From the NCBI GenBank assembly GCA_022605955.1, contig JAKCOZ010000003.1:54188179-54252178 (forward strand): a stretch of 64,000 bases of DNA. Direction: 5' to 3'. A program made the position numbers and the translations under genes. Origin of the DNA: Rallus limicola. Its lineage: Eukaryota > Chordata > Aves > Gruiformes > Rallidae. A model generated the notes under the pieces. That model saw only the letters and a list, made by a program, of their open reading frames with translations. It made no database searches and was not told the DNA's origin. The stretch's first letter is position 1; each line of letters starts with the position of its first letter. Positions 12,720 to 25,090 of this stretch are shown here, one piece after another.

Positions 12720-13670
12720 AAATCACTATATAACCATGTCTACAATATCTATATATCTCTATAAATCAGACTGTATAATTTCTTCAAAAACAAGTGTTTA
12801 AAATGAAGTTCCTAAATCACTGCAACTCAACTTCAAATGTATTCTAGCTTTATAAGGTCCTGAACACCTACAAAACCAGTTACCTTTAGGACATCTATAA
12901 AGTGCCAAATTTCCTTAAATTATTTCATAGCTGCACTAAGCATACTTAGAGAAACTTTATTTTTCTCTAACTTCTGCAAAACAAAGTTCTTCATTTTTCA
13001 TGTTTCTGGAAGTGTCCGTGGGCATGCTCTTCATCGGTTCCAGAACAGGGATTCCTAGAACTATAGCTTTATGAGCAAGGCCAGTTTCTATCTATGAAGC
13101 TTATTTTATCTTTCCTTTAAATAGCAGTTTTGAATTTACTTCATACAGCAGAGTTTCCAGGAATGATAAGAACAAATCTCCAGTAAGATGAAACTAAGCA
13201 TGCTCTTGTCATTCAATTAATAAATAATATTTTCAGGACTTTAAAATTTTTTTTTTATGTAAAGCCATCAATAAAAATTACCCCTGGCATTATTTTTTTT
13301 CCAAATGTTTTAGCAGCGTAGTCATAAAGTAAGTAGAACTTGATGTCTCATATAATTGCCAAAGACCAAGATTCAACAAAGCATGTTCTCAGATTAAAGA
13401 ACGTATTTAAATCTGTTGACTTTATGGGACTCAGATATCTGCTTAAGGACGTGCCTCAGTCAATGCATGGATTCCCACTGGAGTCTCTGGCCTTGCTTGT
13501 GCAGTTTCAATGATGCCTGTTGGGCACAGTGCCAATAAGCTCAATCGTGAATCCACTCAAGTCAAGAAGAACCCTTGTTACCAATTTCACTGCGTGCAGA
13601 ATGAGGCCGTGTGTGGGGAAGCACAGCTCTGAGGCAGTGCTTGGTACTGTGCAACATGCTTCGTGCTTTC
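12720..13670. other. unique AT-rich non-coding DNA
   Basis: Nothing recognisable beyond short A and T runs. Confidence 0.55.
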
Positions 13671-13674
13671 CTCT

Positions 13675-13706
13675 TTTTCTTTTTTTCTTTTTTTTTTTTT
13701 TTTTTT
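13675..13706. repeat. T-rich low-complexity tract
   Basis: Pyrimidine tract made almost entirely of T with a few C interruptions, ending in about seventeen consecutive T. The poly-Phe end of a + strand frame at 13520-13708 derives from it. Confidence 0.9.
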
Positions 13707-14164
13707 AATGTATTCAGAGGTCTTTTTATCTTTCTGTCCCTACATTTTTACAAGGAGTGAATGTTACTCTGTTTCTGATTCTTGAAGTTTCATGTGAATC
13801 ACACTCAGATGTACCTGGATATCTCTTCTGCTTCAGTTAAACCAACCCAAGAGGTTTGTGGGCTTTTAACTTCCAGATATATGACTTTCTTTTTATTCAA
13901 AGTGGTTTTAAATTTAAAATATATTTGAAATGTAAATGGAAGTATATATATAGAAAGTTCTAAATTATAAAAGTAGTTTCTGTGTATATAAAAAGCATGG
14001 ACCTTTTTCATTTAAAATTAAAGGTTCTGTATATTCCTTAGAAAGGTGGGTGGCTGGTTTTGCTTTGTGGCAATCCTCTTATGGCTACCAACTTGGGGTT
14101 TATTTTAATTTTATAAATATGTCAAGATATTACTTTGCAATATCCAAATCCATTCATCGATGTG

Positions 14165-14300
14165 GTCTATTGGTGTTAAGAGCTGAGTTCTAATCTCAAT
14201 TCTTCTGTTGAGCTTTCATCTCCATCTCTCTCTCCTCATTTGTAAAGTGTGATAACACCTTAGAGGTTTATACGAATTAACCGGCAAGAATACACATCCC
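14165..14300 (+). repeat. ancient MIR/L3-like retroposon remnant
   Basis: The segment follows the pattern of the conserved 3' region of MIR SINEs and L3/CR1-like LINEs. It has a pyrimidine-rich 'catctccatctctctctcc', then 'tcatttgtaaagtgtgataacacc' and 'ttatacgaattaa', matching the familiar 'cctcatctgtaaaatgggataata...gaggattaa' order. It is strongly diverged, so the family cannot be fixed by eye. Old retroposons of this kind are shared across amniotes. Confidence 0.45.
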
Positions 14301-15860
14301 TGTTATATTCAGTAGAATTCATCTTTCTAGTTCTTAAAAAAAAGTACCACGTTACTATCATTATTTCTGCAGATAAGAGTTAAGTTCTTTGAATTTAAAG
14401 AGTTTTCTGTTTTAGAGACAAGGATCCAATTTTATGCTTGTTTGTACTTTATAAAGGTGTCTTCAGATTTTGTCTATTTTTTTAAAGGCAGGTTAAAAAT
14501 AATAAGCAGGTCACTGACACATCTAGCATCAGAAGACATTGGAAAATCAAGATTCTGATCAATAGCTCAAGGTCGCTAAAATGTGATACCTGCAAGTAAC
14601 CAAAACCATAATTTCCTGAAGTGGGGAGGGCTGTAATCTGCTGATTCTGCAACTTGAAAAGAACCGTGCAGTTGTTAATAGGCAAAAAAGATAAACCAGC
14701 AGTATTTTCTCACTAGGACTCCTATTGCAGAATTTACTGTGTCCTCATAGTAACATTATCTACAAGCCTTTGACTTTTTTAAGGCTTTAAAAAGCACAAA
14801 CTTTAGTTCCACAAGTGAAAACATCATAGCAAAACAATCTGGCTTTAACAGCATTTATGAGAACTGTTAAATAGCCACAGCAACATTGAAACACTTGTAA
14901 TGCAATTTTAAGGAAAGAAGGAGAAATCTTATTCAAAGGCGGAAAGAACTTAGTGAAATAACAAGTAAAAGACAGGAAGAAAAACAGTGGAGAAGGATAG
15001 GATCCCTCGAGTTTGTATGTAAAGGAAGCAGTATTTAATATCCAACTAAAAAAAAACTTGATGAGGTGCTGCCTAAAAATTATATTAAAGTTTCCAATGT
15101 ATTCAGCAAGCTAACAGTTTCACCTCACATCTCCACTTCAGTGAAAATGCTCCCTGACAGAGTTTGCACAGTGGAAAATCTATTCCATTTCAGCCATCTC
15201 AGGGGCTGTATGCTGTATTGCCAAGACTGTATGGTACGTGAGTAGTTGTTTGTGCTTACAGCAAAACCAGCAAATTTTGAGACAGGTTCAATTTTATCCA
15301 TTTCAACAAATGTTGAGGCAGTAATCAGAGATTCTGAAAGCTGTCCTGAAAAACCTTGCAAATGAAAGAAGCCTTAATTTTATCAGGGATCATAACACGC
15401 AGACCATGTAGTACTGAGGAGGTTAAAAGTAATAAAAAACAGAAGAATAAATACAACTAATGCTTCCTTCCTTAATCTTACTCCAGATTCCTGACCATCT
15501 CTTCTCTTAATGATTGGATTTTTGTTTGATATTTAGAGATGTGTACTTAGAGGATGATTTTGCTGTACTCTTGGGGTAGTAAAATATAAATCCATCAGGA
15601 ATCCTGTATGTCTAAAACATCTCCTTTTATAACTGGTTACCTTTTAGATCTGATTGATACCTTCTGATTATTACTTTCAAACTCTTACATACAATATATC
15701 ACAGAACATTTTATATGGAATACTCTGACTTTTTCAAGTGTAAAATATCTGGAAAATGCAATGAAACATTAATAATTTTAACATACTCAGTGTCCAATCC
15801 AAGTAAAAAGGCAATGGGTGATCTTCATAAAAACAGTGCATGCTAAGGGTTTTAGTAGTC
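14301..15860. other. unique AT-rich non-coding DNA
   Basis: No gene, RNA or repeat recognised. Short open frames here are not protein-like. Confidence 0.55.
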
Positions 15861-15864
15861 TTTT

Positions 15865-15903
15865 GAGGAAAAGAAAAGAAAAAAAAAAAGAAAGAAAAAA
15901 AAG
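15865..15903. repeat. purine-rich (A/G) low-complexity tract
   Basis: About 40 bases of A with scattered G on the + strand, giving a pyrimidine tract on the - strand. No adjacent exon was found that would make it a meaningful splice-acceptor tract. Confidence 0.85.
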
Positions 15904-15909
15904 AACCAG

Positions 15910-18900
15910 AGGAAGCTTCTGGCCACTTACAACAGAATGTTAATAGCTTCATGTCACTTTAACTCTGACAGCTCTGAAGTGAAAGGCCACTAATCTCTGT
16001 TTGTAATGTGCACAACTGAAGAGAAAAAGTAAGTATTCTTACTTAAGCCATGGATAAGCATTAACAGTCTGAAAATGAAGGGAATGTTCTGTACCTTATT
16101 TTTAGAGTCAGCAAATACCTCCCCCCAAGCCTCGGAAGATGTATATTTTTCTTTCTTGTGTGATAGCCCAGGTGATTTAAATGGAATGCTGGTTTCAGGG
16201 CTGCTTGGTTCACAATTCATCATCTTTACAGAGAATGTTAGCCTGCTCCAAATTTCAGGTACAAATTAAAATGCATGCTTAGTAGAATGACTTAGGAATT
16301 TTCTGCTACAGGCTTGGGATACCCTTTTTTTCTCAAAAATTACTGAATTTATAACAGAGGGAAATAATTGTAGATAATATCTAGATTCAAAGTCAGGATA
16401 AAATGAAAGATTTGAAGTTGCTACAAAAACTGATTGTTAAGGACCTGTCTTTTTTTTTTTTTTTTCTTTCCATATATAAGTTTATAAACAGCTGAGGTTT
16501 TTATTTTTCATTCAAATCTCTGTGTGAATATTCTACACATAATAAATACTCCCTCAGGTTTTCCTATTCAGTCTTCATACATATCCCTTAAGATTAATCA
16601 TAGAAATCTCAGATTTGTGTACAGCGATATATATGACAGTTTATCTAAGAGTACTGCATATGAATGGCTAAACTCTGCACTCTTCTCTGAGAATATATCA
16701 GCAAGTGCACCTCATGTTAAAAGAAGTAAATTGCTATTTAATTTACTTCAGTCCTAGTTCACTTCAGGGTGCAGTCCTTAGAAGTATGCCAGTAGCTGCA
16801 ATGCTAAATCAAGGTGACTTTCTTTAGGTAATAATAATAACAACAATAACAGTAATTTGAAAAGAATAATCAGGAAGCTTTGAAACTTTTATATTGTTTT
16901 AGTCTTGCTTATCTTCATTTATTTTCTTAAAATTTTGTTCTCTCTGATAATGCCTAACCAACTGCGTTCTCATCTGCCTCTGAAAGTTGCCTATGTTCAT
17001 ATGTATAAATATAGTTGCAGCAGGCATAGATAGCTTTTCATTACATGATATTAGATCCTTTGTTCTTTGGATTTATATTTCTGTTTCTTGATGTTAACAG
17101 CTAATAAGTCTGATAATTATAGCCTTCACACCAAGTTTGGTATTATTTTCACTTTAGATGGATATATTAGGTCTAAAACAGCCAGCAAATTCCATTTAAA
17201 AAAAAAAAAAAACAGTAAGTTCAGGTTTCTTGTCAGAAAAACACATGACAATTTTATTTTTTAGTGGCTGAGTAATGATTTTTAACTTCTGATATTTTAA
17301 AATTCCTGTTGGATGACAATGAAAATTCAATAAAAATATACCAAAATCACATTTTGTGACTTTTTCAGTTATATAAAACTACATTACATGCACAAGAATC
17401 TTCATTTTGTAAAGAACTTTTTCTGTTTGCATATAAAACAAAGGAACTACATTTAGTGAAGTTTCACCCATTTTCTCTAACCAGTGTAATTTCAGGTTCC
17501 AGATAGAGAATGTTCTCATTCTTCCATAACTAGTTCACCAGTTAAAAGAGAGGCATCTTTCCTTGTTTTGTGGCTTTTTTGGTTTTGGTTAATTTGGGGT
17601 TTTTTTTACCTTCTGTATTTTTCTGAACTATTTAATTGCAAACATTGAATATCAGAATTAATAGATATAGATAAAGATATGCAGAAATGGCTATTGTTTC
17701 CACAAGTAGACATCATTTCAATATATATTTTCTCAGGGATTTAGTCAATAGCATCTACCAATTCAGTGACTTTACTTTCTTCAAAACATATCTGGAAAAA
17801 CATATGCTACTCAATACATTCAATATATTTTTCCATTAATTGAAGTTATTTGAATCAATTGCAACAAATTTAAGGCTTCATGCAGATTTAATGTAATTTT
17901 CATTTATTTCTTTTTAGCTAAATTTATTTATGTCTGCTCTAAAATGCAGTTTAAATAAAATAATTTCTATTTAAACAGTTAATGTTTTAAAAAATTCAGT
18001 TTCTTTGGGTCAGACAAACAAGTATCAGGCAAACTGTTTGCCATGTTACAGAGTTTCTATTTGGATCGTGATTTCTGTTTGTCTTTCACTGATTGTTCCA
18101 TTACCAAAAGATGAAAATAGTTGAACATTTGCTGAAAAATGCTGATGTATGTCATAAGTAATTCATTTATATTTTACCAATTCCTTTCACGAACTTCCTG
18201 ATTTTAACTGGTCGGGACAAAAGCCTGATGTGCACTAGTCATGTTTCTAGATTTCAGATGAGTGGACAGACAGTGAGAAAATGCTTAAATGTGGTGACCA
18301 GGTTTCTGTTTTGACACTTGAAGTCTCGTATTTTCTATCAAATTTTATTTTCTGTATTAAATATTTGGTTTATTTAGCTTCCTAGTTATTGACTGATTTG
18401 AAGCATGCATCATCTTCAGTTGGCAGGAATTTGCTGTTATAGTTCGTAAAAAAAAGAAAGGATATATTTTGCAGTAGGATTCTTATATTGATGTGCTAAG
18501 GGCTGATAAATCAAATACACGAAAATCTATACAATGCAACTGCTCTGTAAGCTTTCATTAAAACCACACTAGTATGCTGGGTAGTAGCTGCATTCACTTG
18601 TTTTTATTTTACGACAATTAACCACATATAGGGTTAAATTCAGAAATAAGTTAAATTCTTGTATTTGTTCAGATTTTACTTATTGTTCTTTTTTCCATTT
18701 AGTCCTACTTTGCTTCATTAGATGCAGTAATATCTCCCTTGCCTGTGACAATTTCCATTAATATCTCGAAGGCAGCTATTAAGTATCATTACAAGAAAAG
18801 ATTATAGAAGGATACCACATACAATAACAGTGAAGATAAAGACAATAGTCACATTTTCATTTGTTTCTTTGTTCTAAAGATGTAAATCAAATTTCAGGCT

Positions 18901-21900
18901 CTTTCGAGCATTCTTTCATCTTCTTATGCTTTCAAAGGACTGTAAAAAGAACAACCTCCATGGCCAAATAAATTAATCTATTAGCATTATCTCAACAAAG
19001 AAAATACTGCTCCTGTCAGAGATGTTTTTCAGTCCTGTGGCCCCCCAGACAAATAATTGTCAGGATTTAAAAAAACTAATTAATCTTTTCTATTTTTTTT
19101 TAATAGGGGAGTTTGAATAAAGGCATACTTTTAATAAAACTCTTTAAAAGTGCAGAGATACTGTGAAAGTATTCACCATTAAAAGCCAGTATGTCACACC
19201 ATCTAAATATTTGGTCAGTCAACTTTTAGAACAATATCTAAACATATCTATGGCAATTTAAATATATGCAAAGGTCATTCTAATGTTACAAAAGAAAACC
19301 AGGAAATCACAAACTTTCTGTAGTTGAAATTTTTTAATCCTTAGCAGTATGAATTCTCTGAACCAGGGTCGGTTCTGTGCCTTTAAAAGAAGCTGAGTTA
19401 GACACGAAAGCATTTATTATTTTCCTGAGTTAGAGAAGTGAGCAGTTTGGTATCATTAATGTGATGTTGATGTGACTTTATTCCAAATAATTTGGGATGC
19501 CTTACACAGGAGTCTAAGTCCTTCAGAGTCAATGGAAAGAGATACTCGACTCAAGAACAGTTTAACCACCAAAAGTAAGAATCATCTCACAAACATATTG
19601 ATTCAAAGGTCAACAGAGTTTGTGTGGACATAGAACATCTGACAGATAAAGTTAGAAAATGCATGTGCAGATACTTGTTTTGCAGTTGAAAAATAAAATT
19701 GCTGGTACATTTCCAATTTGTTTCAATGGAAAATGTATTTCCTCAACAATGGGAAATTTCCACAAAGAAATATTATTTTTGATAAAGCTGCTAAAAAAGA
19801 TATTGCTTGTGTGTGAGGTGGAACAAGTGAATTTGATACCTTTCAGTTTGCCAAAGCAGAAATACTCATTTTTCAATTAATTTAACTATGGCCTGGTCCC
19901 ATCAGAGGTCGGGGAAGTTACAGTTGGTCTCTTCCCCCAGGTTTAACTTTTGGGTAGACTATCTCTTCAGTAAGAAATCTGCTCCATTTCTTCCAGCCAT
20001 TGTGATTCAGTGTGGGAGTGCCTCATCCATCATAACATAGACTAATGTAGGAATCTGCCTCTCAAAAGCAAACGGTTACATAAGGCATTCAAATTATGTT
20101 TCTGAATTTTCTTATACCTCAGTGTGTAAAAGCCTCATGCACTTGACCACTCTAATCAGGCTCAAGAAAGGGAGAATGAATAAATAAGTGACATCATTAG
20201 ATTTTAAAAGTCTTAGTTGAGCAGCAAATTAAGTTGCCTGATTTCAAGAGGAGTACACCCAACTGGCAGAACCAGTGTTTTTGTACTTGATGAAACATGT
20301 GTCCACATGCTGATGCACAGACATATATCATATCTCCTTCGAGTGTATTTCTGGCCAGAGATCTCTGCTGCTTCAGGGAAAGTGAGCTGACTTATATTCT
20401 CTCTCGTAATACCTTTGAACCTGCATCTCAGAAAGAAAACAATTACTTTTTTTTTTACCTTTTCATCAGAATTGGACCTTTTGTGTCCCTCCATGTGAGG
20501 AACCATACCCAGGTCTATATGAAGGTGGATATGAATTTCCTATTAAAAATGCCTTCTTTTCCTTATGAAAGCACAACAGGAGTGACTATAATCACTAGAA
20601 TAAACACTGTCTGGTAAAATCATTACTGAATTATATCTGATCAGCCAGGTGCTTTCAACCTCTCCTTGATGATGAATAGTTAGGTAGAACCTCTATTTCT
20701 GTTCATTTCACTAGCTGTCAGCTCAGTACCTTTTGGGCAGCCCCATAATGACTTCAGAGCGAAAACACTCTCCAGCCAGCTACACATGAAATCAGCCTCA
20801 GTGCTCTACTACTTAAATGGTTTGCATCTTTCAAGTAGGTTCAGCCATTCATTAGTAGTTCAGAAATTACAAGACTGCAATGTCAAAGGTACCATTTGTA
20901 CCTTTGGGGTCCTCAAGTAATCTTGGGTAGGATTATACCACCTACACTGAATATCAGTATTATGGATAAGATACTTTCACTTAGAGTACAGAGGGGAAGT
21001 GAACAAAGCTTAGCCGCCTGTTTACACAATGTGTGTAGTTACACCAGAAAAATCACTTCATATAAATTTTCTTCTTTTAAATTTCAAACTATAATTTAAT
21101 ACAGGCCTGCAGTCAGTAATCAAGAATCACTTAAATATCTGGATAAGGCTTTTTTGCCTCTTCTCCAGCTATTTTAGCTATTTGTTTCACTAAAAAATGC
21201 CCTCAGGGCATTATTTTTCCAATTTTCTGGTTTAATCTCAGAACCTAGTTTGTATCAATTAGTATTTTTAATAGCATGACATCACTTAACATGAAATGAT
21301 CTTTCACTGGGAGGGAGAAAAAGAGAGGAAAGACTTTTTTTGTTGTGTCAGATGCATCAGGTCTGCAGAGAACAATCCCCATCTCTTTCCCCCAAGAAAG
21401 AAAGGCATGGGATGAACAGTAAAACATTTGGCACTTGCCCAGGTCTCTTACAGCACAAAAATCACAAGGTAGTTCAGATACTACAGCTACTTCCAGTCCA
21501 TTCCTGAGTAAACCAGATTAGGGATTTAGCAGGAGGGTCATAAAACACGCAACAAACCATTTCACTGCCTAAAGCCAGTCACCTGCGTGACAGAGTGCAG
21601 CATAAAGGCAGCAGAGCTACCCATAGTAGCATGGGAGAGGGAGAGGGCAGAGGAGGACAACAGCCAGAGCTACAACCCGCAGGAGGCTCAGCAGTAAACT
21701 CAGTGTGCCTGAGGATACCAAAGAGCCACAGCCCTTCCAGCACACCCTCGTCCCTTCTTGCCACAGTTTAGCCTCCTTGTAATCAGCATTTCCAAAGCAG
21801 GAAGGACTGTGCAGTGCTGAAGGGCAGAAATTCAGCACACCATTCAGGTGCCATATATGCAGAAGCCTCCTTTGCAGGGCAGGGCAAAAAAATAAGGTTA

Positions 21901-22125
21901 AAAAGCTCATGGTTTGAAGTAAAGTTAGGGAGATCACTTACCAGTTACCTTCCTGGGCAAACTAGACTCAACTGAGGGAAAATTAATTTAATTTATTACT
22001 AATTAAAATAGATCTGGGTGGTGAAATATAAAGGAAAAAATTAAAATAAAACCTTCCCCCCACTCCCAACTCTCTTCACGGGCTGAAGTTCACTACTTCG
22101 TTCCCAACTCTTCTACTTCTCCTCA
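15910..22125. other. unique AT-rich non-coding DNA
   Basis: About 6 kb without a supported gene. Simple tracts include T16 at 16450-16465, A15 at 17198-17212 and a mixed AAT/AAC stretch near 16829-16855. A + strand frame near 16120-16252 ends at a weak donor-like CAG/GTACAA, but its content is not convincing. Confidence 0.55.
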
Positions 22126-22129
22126 ATGA

Positions 22130-22516
22130 GTGGCACAGGGGGATGCAGATGGGGTTTGCAGCCAGTCTATGACAGCACCTCTCAGTTGCTCCTCCAACCT
22201 CACATTTTTCCCCTGCTCCAGCCCAGTGTCTCCACAGACTGAAAGAACTATCTGCTCTGGTGTCTGGAGCACTGTCTCTCCCTCTTTGATTCTCACCTTT
22301 TTTTGTCCCTCACTTCTCTGCTTGTCTACAATATTTGGCCTCTCCTAAGTATGTTTTCCCAGAGGGGCCACATGACATAGCTGTGGGGCTCAGCTATGGG
22401 TCCTTCGGAGCCAGTTGGAACCCTTTGTATCCGGTATGGCACAGACCCAACCTCTTCCCACAGAAGCAACCCCTGAAGTCCCCGCTGCCAACATCTTGCC
22501 ACAGCCACCCCAGATG
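22130..22516 (-). mobile_element. degenerate ERV-type LTR-like repeat (probable solo LTR)
   Basis: The segment resembles, from memory, a common interspersed avian repeat of endogenous-retrovirus LTR type in reverse orientation. The order of landmarks is 'gatgcagatggggtttgcag' at 22143, 'cctctcagttgctcctcca' near 22180, 'cccctgctccagcc' near 22211, 'ctaagtatgttttcccagagg' near 22347, 'gggctcagctatgggtcc' near 22386, and a 3' block ending 'catcttgccacagccacccc'. It is heavily diverged. No adjoining viral coding region and no second LTR were found, so a solo LTR is the likeliest form. The exact family and class (ERVL or other) are uncertain. Confidence 0.5.
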
Positions 22517-22678
22517 ACCTTCCACTTCCCAAGACACAACTACCAGCAGCAGGCACTATGATATGAAGGGTATAGACCTCTCTGTTTTCCTCCATTTTTT
22601 GTACCACATGTCTGTTAAAGCTGATCCTCAAGTCAGGAAAAAGAAGTGGAAGGAAGAAAAGGGTAAAAGCTATGCAAG

Positions 22679-22972
22679 GAATCATAGAATCATAGAATGG
22701 TCTGGGTTGGAAGGGATGCCAGGGATCATACAGTTGCACTCCCCTGCGACAGGCAGGGCCACCAACCTCCAGGTCTGGATATACACAAGGTTGCCCAGGG
22801 CCCCATCCAATCTGGCCTTGAAAACATCCAGGGACAGGGCATCCACCACCTCTCTGGGCAGCCTGTTCCAGCACCTCACCACTCTCTCTATAAAAAACTT
22901 CCCCCTAATATCTAATTTAAACCTTCCTTCCTTCCTTTAGCTTTAATTCATCCACCCTTGTCCTGCCATTGT
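22679..22972 (-). mobile_element. CR1 LINE 3' fragment
   Basis: Reading on the - strand, this is the 3' end of a CR1 element. It contains the last part of the reverse-transcriptase ORF (residues such as RCWNRLPREVVDALSLDVF, then KARLDGALGNL), followed by the short 3' UTR and the terminal tandem repeat seen on the + strand as 'atcatagaatcatagaatgg' at 22681-22700. It is 5'-truncated near 22972, where it directly abuts another CR1 3' end. The ORF piece retains a readable frame at 22682-22882 but is only a C-terminal remnant. Frames on the opposite strand are shadows. Confidence 0.93.
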
Positions 22973-23046
22973 AATCATAGAATAGTTAGGGCTGGAAGGG
23001 ACCTTAAAGATCATCAAGTTCCAACCCCTCTGCCATGGGCAGGGAG
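22973..23046 (-). mobile_element. very short CR1 LINE 3' end
   Basis: The bases 'atcatagaatagttagggct' followed by 'ggaagggaccttaaagatca' and 'ccctctgccatgggcaggga' are the CR1 3' UTR in antisense. Only about 74 bases remain, an extreme 5' truncation that is common for this family. It is immediately adjacent to the neighbouring CR1, in the same orientation. Confidence 0.9.
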
Positions 23047-23379
23047 GGAAGTAAAGCAACACACAGAATGGTCCATGACTATTATTATTTTCCTTATTCT
23101 ACCACCAATTCTCTTCTCAATTTTTCAGGCACATGACTCTTCTGATCCTCACCATTGTTTCCTGACCACCTTCTTGCACAAGAATTATTTAATTTTCAGT
23201 TTGTTTCACTGCATTCTTGTTTTGTAATCTTGCACCCATTATCTTCTAATAGATAAAAGAAAATGTAGCAGTTCCTCAATGTTCTGAGCAACTTCAAGGA
23301 AAAAACTGACATCACACTAATGTACCAAATTGTTACTTTTCAAATCTATCAAGTTCCTGTTTTGGCAGGAAACTCACAT

Positions 23380-23418
23380 CCACACACACACACATAGAGA
23401 CACACACACACATGCACA
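23380..23418. repeat. (CA)n microsatellite, interrupted
   Basis: Two CA tracts at 23381-23394 and 23401-23412 are separated by TAGAGA. It is a simple dinucleotide repeat. Confidence 0.95.
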
Positions 23419-23419
23419 T

Positions 23420-24875
23420 ATATTCTCTAAGACAAGCTCAACAATTTTTCAAATAATACTTATATCACTTATCATCCTTCACGCACTTCAGTACCTTACA
23501 CGCATCTCACATAGAGTGTGTTCGTTCGAAACACAAAACACCATTTTTATGTCTCATAGTAATTTGGCACTCTGAATACATTTCCTGTAAATGATTCAGT
23601 ATTTCAGGTAGATAAATATCACTTTTGCTCTTTCTCTTGGCTGCTCAGTGCTGTGGTAACTCAGATATTTGGACACGTCCAGAACCAGAACTTTGTGTCT
23701 TCTGGAAACCTCAGAAACCTACAGAGCTTCTCCATCCCCATGGTTTTTAGCCGTATAGCTGGGATTGTTAGTGATCCAGTGCTGGGCCCAAAGGCATGAA
23801 TTGCTTTTAAGATGAGATAACAACATTCCTTTCTTAAAAATCTGATCTTGAATCCTGTCATAAACTTTAAAAAATTTTATCCTGTGTGTCCTTTAAGATA
23901 GAACATTGTGGTTAAAGATGAGGGAGTTTAAAAGTCAGCTTTGTAGAAGGTTAAAATGCAATCAGACTGACAAGACCAAGTTGAGAAAAATAACCAGGAT
24001 CTTGAGTCTTTATCTGAGGTTAAAATAAGCAAAAGAGTTTGATTTGGTGCTACCAGCAATTGCTAAGACAGGCAGACATCAGTACTTTGAAATGAGTCTG
24101 TCGAGAGCTAAACCACATGCCCTACCTGACACATGCAGTCGTGGCGTAGCATGTTCATTCCAGAAACATTGTCTGGGTTTGGAAGGAAGCAAGGTTTTAA
24201 TTAAGTATTAGTAATACTTTCTAATTACTACTAATAATTAATAAGACAATATGTATGAAGATTGGGTCTATTATAAGCAAGTAGATGCAAAGTTTCCGAA
24301 GACTACAAGGGTAAGCAAATCACCTGCATTTCCTCCATCATTTGCAATACAGGCATTGAAATTTGTTGCCCAAGTTATGTAACATCAACCCTGCAGTTAA
24401 AAAAAAAATAGTTGTATTAGGCCAAAGTTTGTTTTCTGTTGCATTAACTTGAAGCAAGAATAAATCTATTGTAGTCATCAAATTTATTCAGATCTGTGCC
24501 AGTGTAAAGGGAGAACAAACTGTGGCTCGTAATTTAATGTTCAGAGCTTGCTCACATGCTTTTACCTCTAATGCAGTGTACAAAATGTAAAACCAGAACA
24601 TTTCATGGAATACAATGCACTTTTGTTCACATGGAAAGTAGAATTCTTTGTTGTTACAAAGGTGGGCAAACGGTCACTCCAAACATCATAAATATTCATT
24701 TAAACAGCTAAAATATATTCAGGAGTTGAAATGAAATCCTTCTATTATCATGAAAAAACTCTGAATTTTTTACACTATTCTGTAACTAATACATCAGGGA
24801 ATATTGAAAAATAAAAGAAAGCAAGCATTTTCTCAGGCACAAGCATTGACTGCAGACCATCATTGAAAAATTAAC
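23420..24875. other. unique AT-rich non-coding DNA
   Basis: Nothing recognised. Several TAAT-rich words occur near 24195-24245, but they are not distinctive in this composition. Confidence 0.55.
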
Positions 24876-24879
24876 TTAT

Positions 24880-25090
24880 GATTGTGGTTTATTAGGTGCA
24901 TTGCTCGGGAAGCTTTTTGTTTATTCTCATCAGCCTGCTGTCCTCTGTTATTATAATTTACGAGTGCATAGGCAATCTAATATATCCTTGTTTGAAACAC
25001 TTCAGAATCTATTGGCAATTTTCAGCAGTAGCACTGCGTGGTTTTGCTCTTGCATAATTGTCTTTAGCAAGTACTTCTAGGTAAGAAGGA
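24880..25090. promoter_or_regulatory. candidate conserved non-coding element
   Basis: The stretch is repeat-free and of mixed composition, without long A/T runs. It includes words such as TTGCATAATTG (POU or C/EBP-like) near 25050. The texture resembles deeply conserved vertebrate non-coding elements. This is a subjective judgement and no comparison was made. Confidence 0.2.

Noticed and set aside
22326..22874. 182-codon open frame on the - strand
   Set aside because: It runs across the boundary of the LTR-like repeat and a CR1 LINE. Only the CR1 part is recognisable, as the reverse-transcriptase C-terminal remnant.
22563..22940. Overlapping + strand frames
   Set aside because: They are antisense shadows of the CR1 fragment.
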